From an uncultured Clostridia bacterium (GTDB lineage Bacteria; Bacillota; Clostridia; Oscillospirales; Oscillospiraceae): a DNA stretch of 64,000 bases. The notes under the pieces were generated by a model. That model had not been told where the DNA came from and made no database searches. It was given only the letters and a program-made list of their open reading frames with translations. Positions within the stretch are counted from its first letter, which is position 1, and every line of letters begins with the position of its first letter. Location: contig CAMWFH010000002.1 in the NCBI GenBank assembly GCA_947173485.1, forward strand, positions 1 to 64,000, given 5' to 3'. Positions 63,947 to 64,000 of the stretch are shown here, piece after piece. The translations under genes were made by a program, and so were the position numbers.

Positions 63947-64000
63947 CATGCGGACATATCCACTACCTTTTGGCCCGCCAGCTCGGGTCTGTCTCCGTGC

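Overview
The window comes from a high-GC, spore-forming Firmicute, most like the Oscillospiraceae (Flavonifractor/Intestinimonas/Lawsonibacter-like gut anaerobes). The basis is Clostridia-type proteins throughout, the sporulation genes sigK (5' half) and spoIVA, the low-GC-Firmicute style gene order remA-gmk-rpoZ-priA-def-fmt-rsmB-rlmN-prpC-prkC-rsgA with strongly GC-rich third codon positions, and anaerobic corrinoid/molybdenum enzymes. This placement is inference from protein content; no 16S or tRNA gene is present.

Positions 1 to about 14196 are a lower-GC accessory region with mostly unrecognised genes: a 39-bp tandem array, three overlapping unknown genes, XRE regulators, two lipoproteins, a small serine recombinase, an AAA/DUF4143 ATPase. 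It ends exactly inside sigK, at the IEN|A-I-L codons where skin elements of Bacillus subtilis and Clostridioides difficile interrupt the gene. I read it as the right-hand end of a sigK intervening (skin-like) element whose left end and sigK 3' half lie outside the window. The visible part carries no large serine recombinase of the SpoIVCA type.

14.2-21.2 kb (all minus strand) holds a DUF5688 protein, an NSS-family sodium symporter, a glycosyltransferase fused to a MarR-like winged helix, obgE and dinB. 21.3-23.5 kb is an Rrf2-nifS-nifU Fe-S unit.

23.6-36.2 kb is the most interesting region. On the minus strand it carries an 8-oxoguanine-deaminase-like amidohydrolase, a three-subunit xanthine-dehydrogenase-type molybdenum hydroxylase, an NCS2 purine permease, DUF1638, a RACE-type corrinoid activator, and, beyond a divergent TetR gene, an MtmB-family methylamine methyltransferase lacking pyrrolysine plus its corrinoid protein. 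The combination suggests uptake and oxidation of purines coupled to corrinoid-dependent demethylation, perhaps of N-methylated purines (hypothesis). The intergenic region 35.6-36.2 kb has two diverging promoters, each with the same palindromic operator TGTACG-N2-CGTACA, tandem repeats, and a short promoter-ORF-terminator unit; a chemoreceptor gene follows.

38.5-39.9 kb has a Se/S-carrier (DUF3343) gene and an EF2568-type class V aminotransferase, a pair known from labile-selenium molybdenum hydroxylase loci, so the nearby xanthine dehydrogenase may be selenium-dependent. An AlbA_2 regulator with near-identical terminators on both sides follows.

41.7-58.4 kb is core: c-di-AMP synthesis (cdaA-cdaR), rseC, DnaJ-like, yicC, remA, gmk, rpoZ, priA, def, fmt, a zinc peptidase, rsmB, rlmN, prpC, prkC, rsgA, nearly all overlapping or closely spaced on the plus strand. 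A low-GC type II restriction-modification cassette (58.5-60.2 kb) sits between rsgA and spoIVA, followed by an aminotransferase and a flavodoxin-fold reductase.
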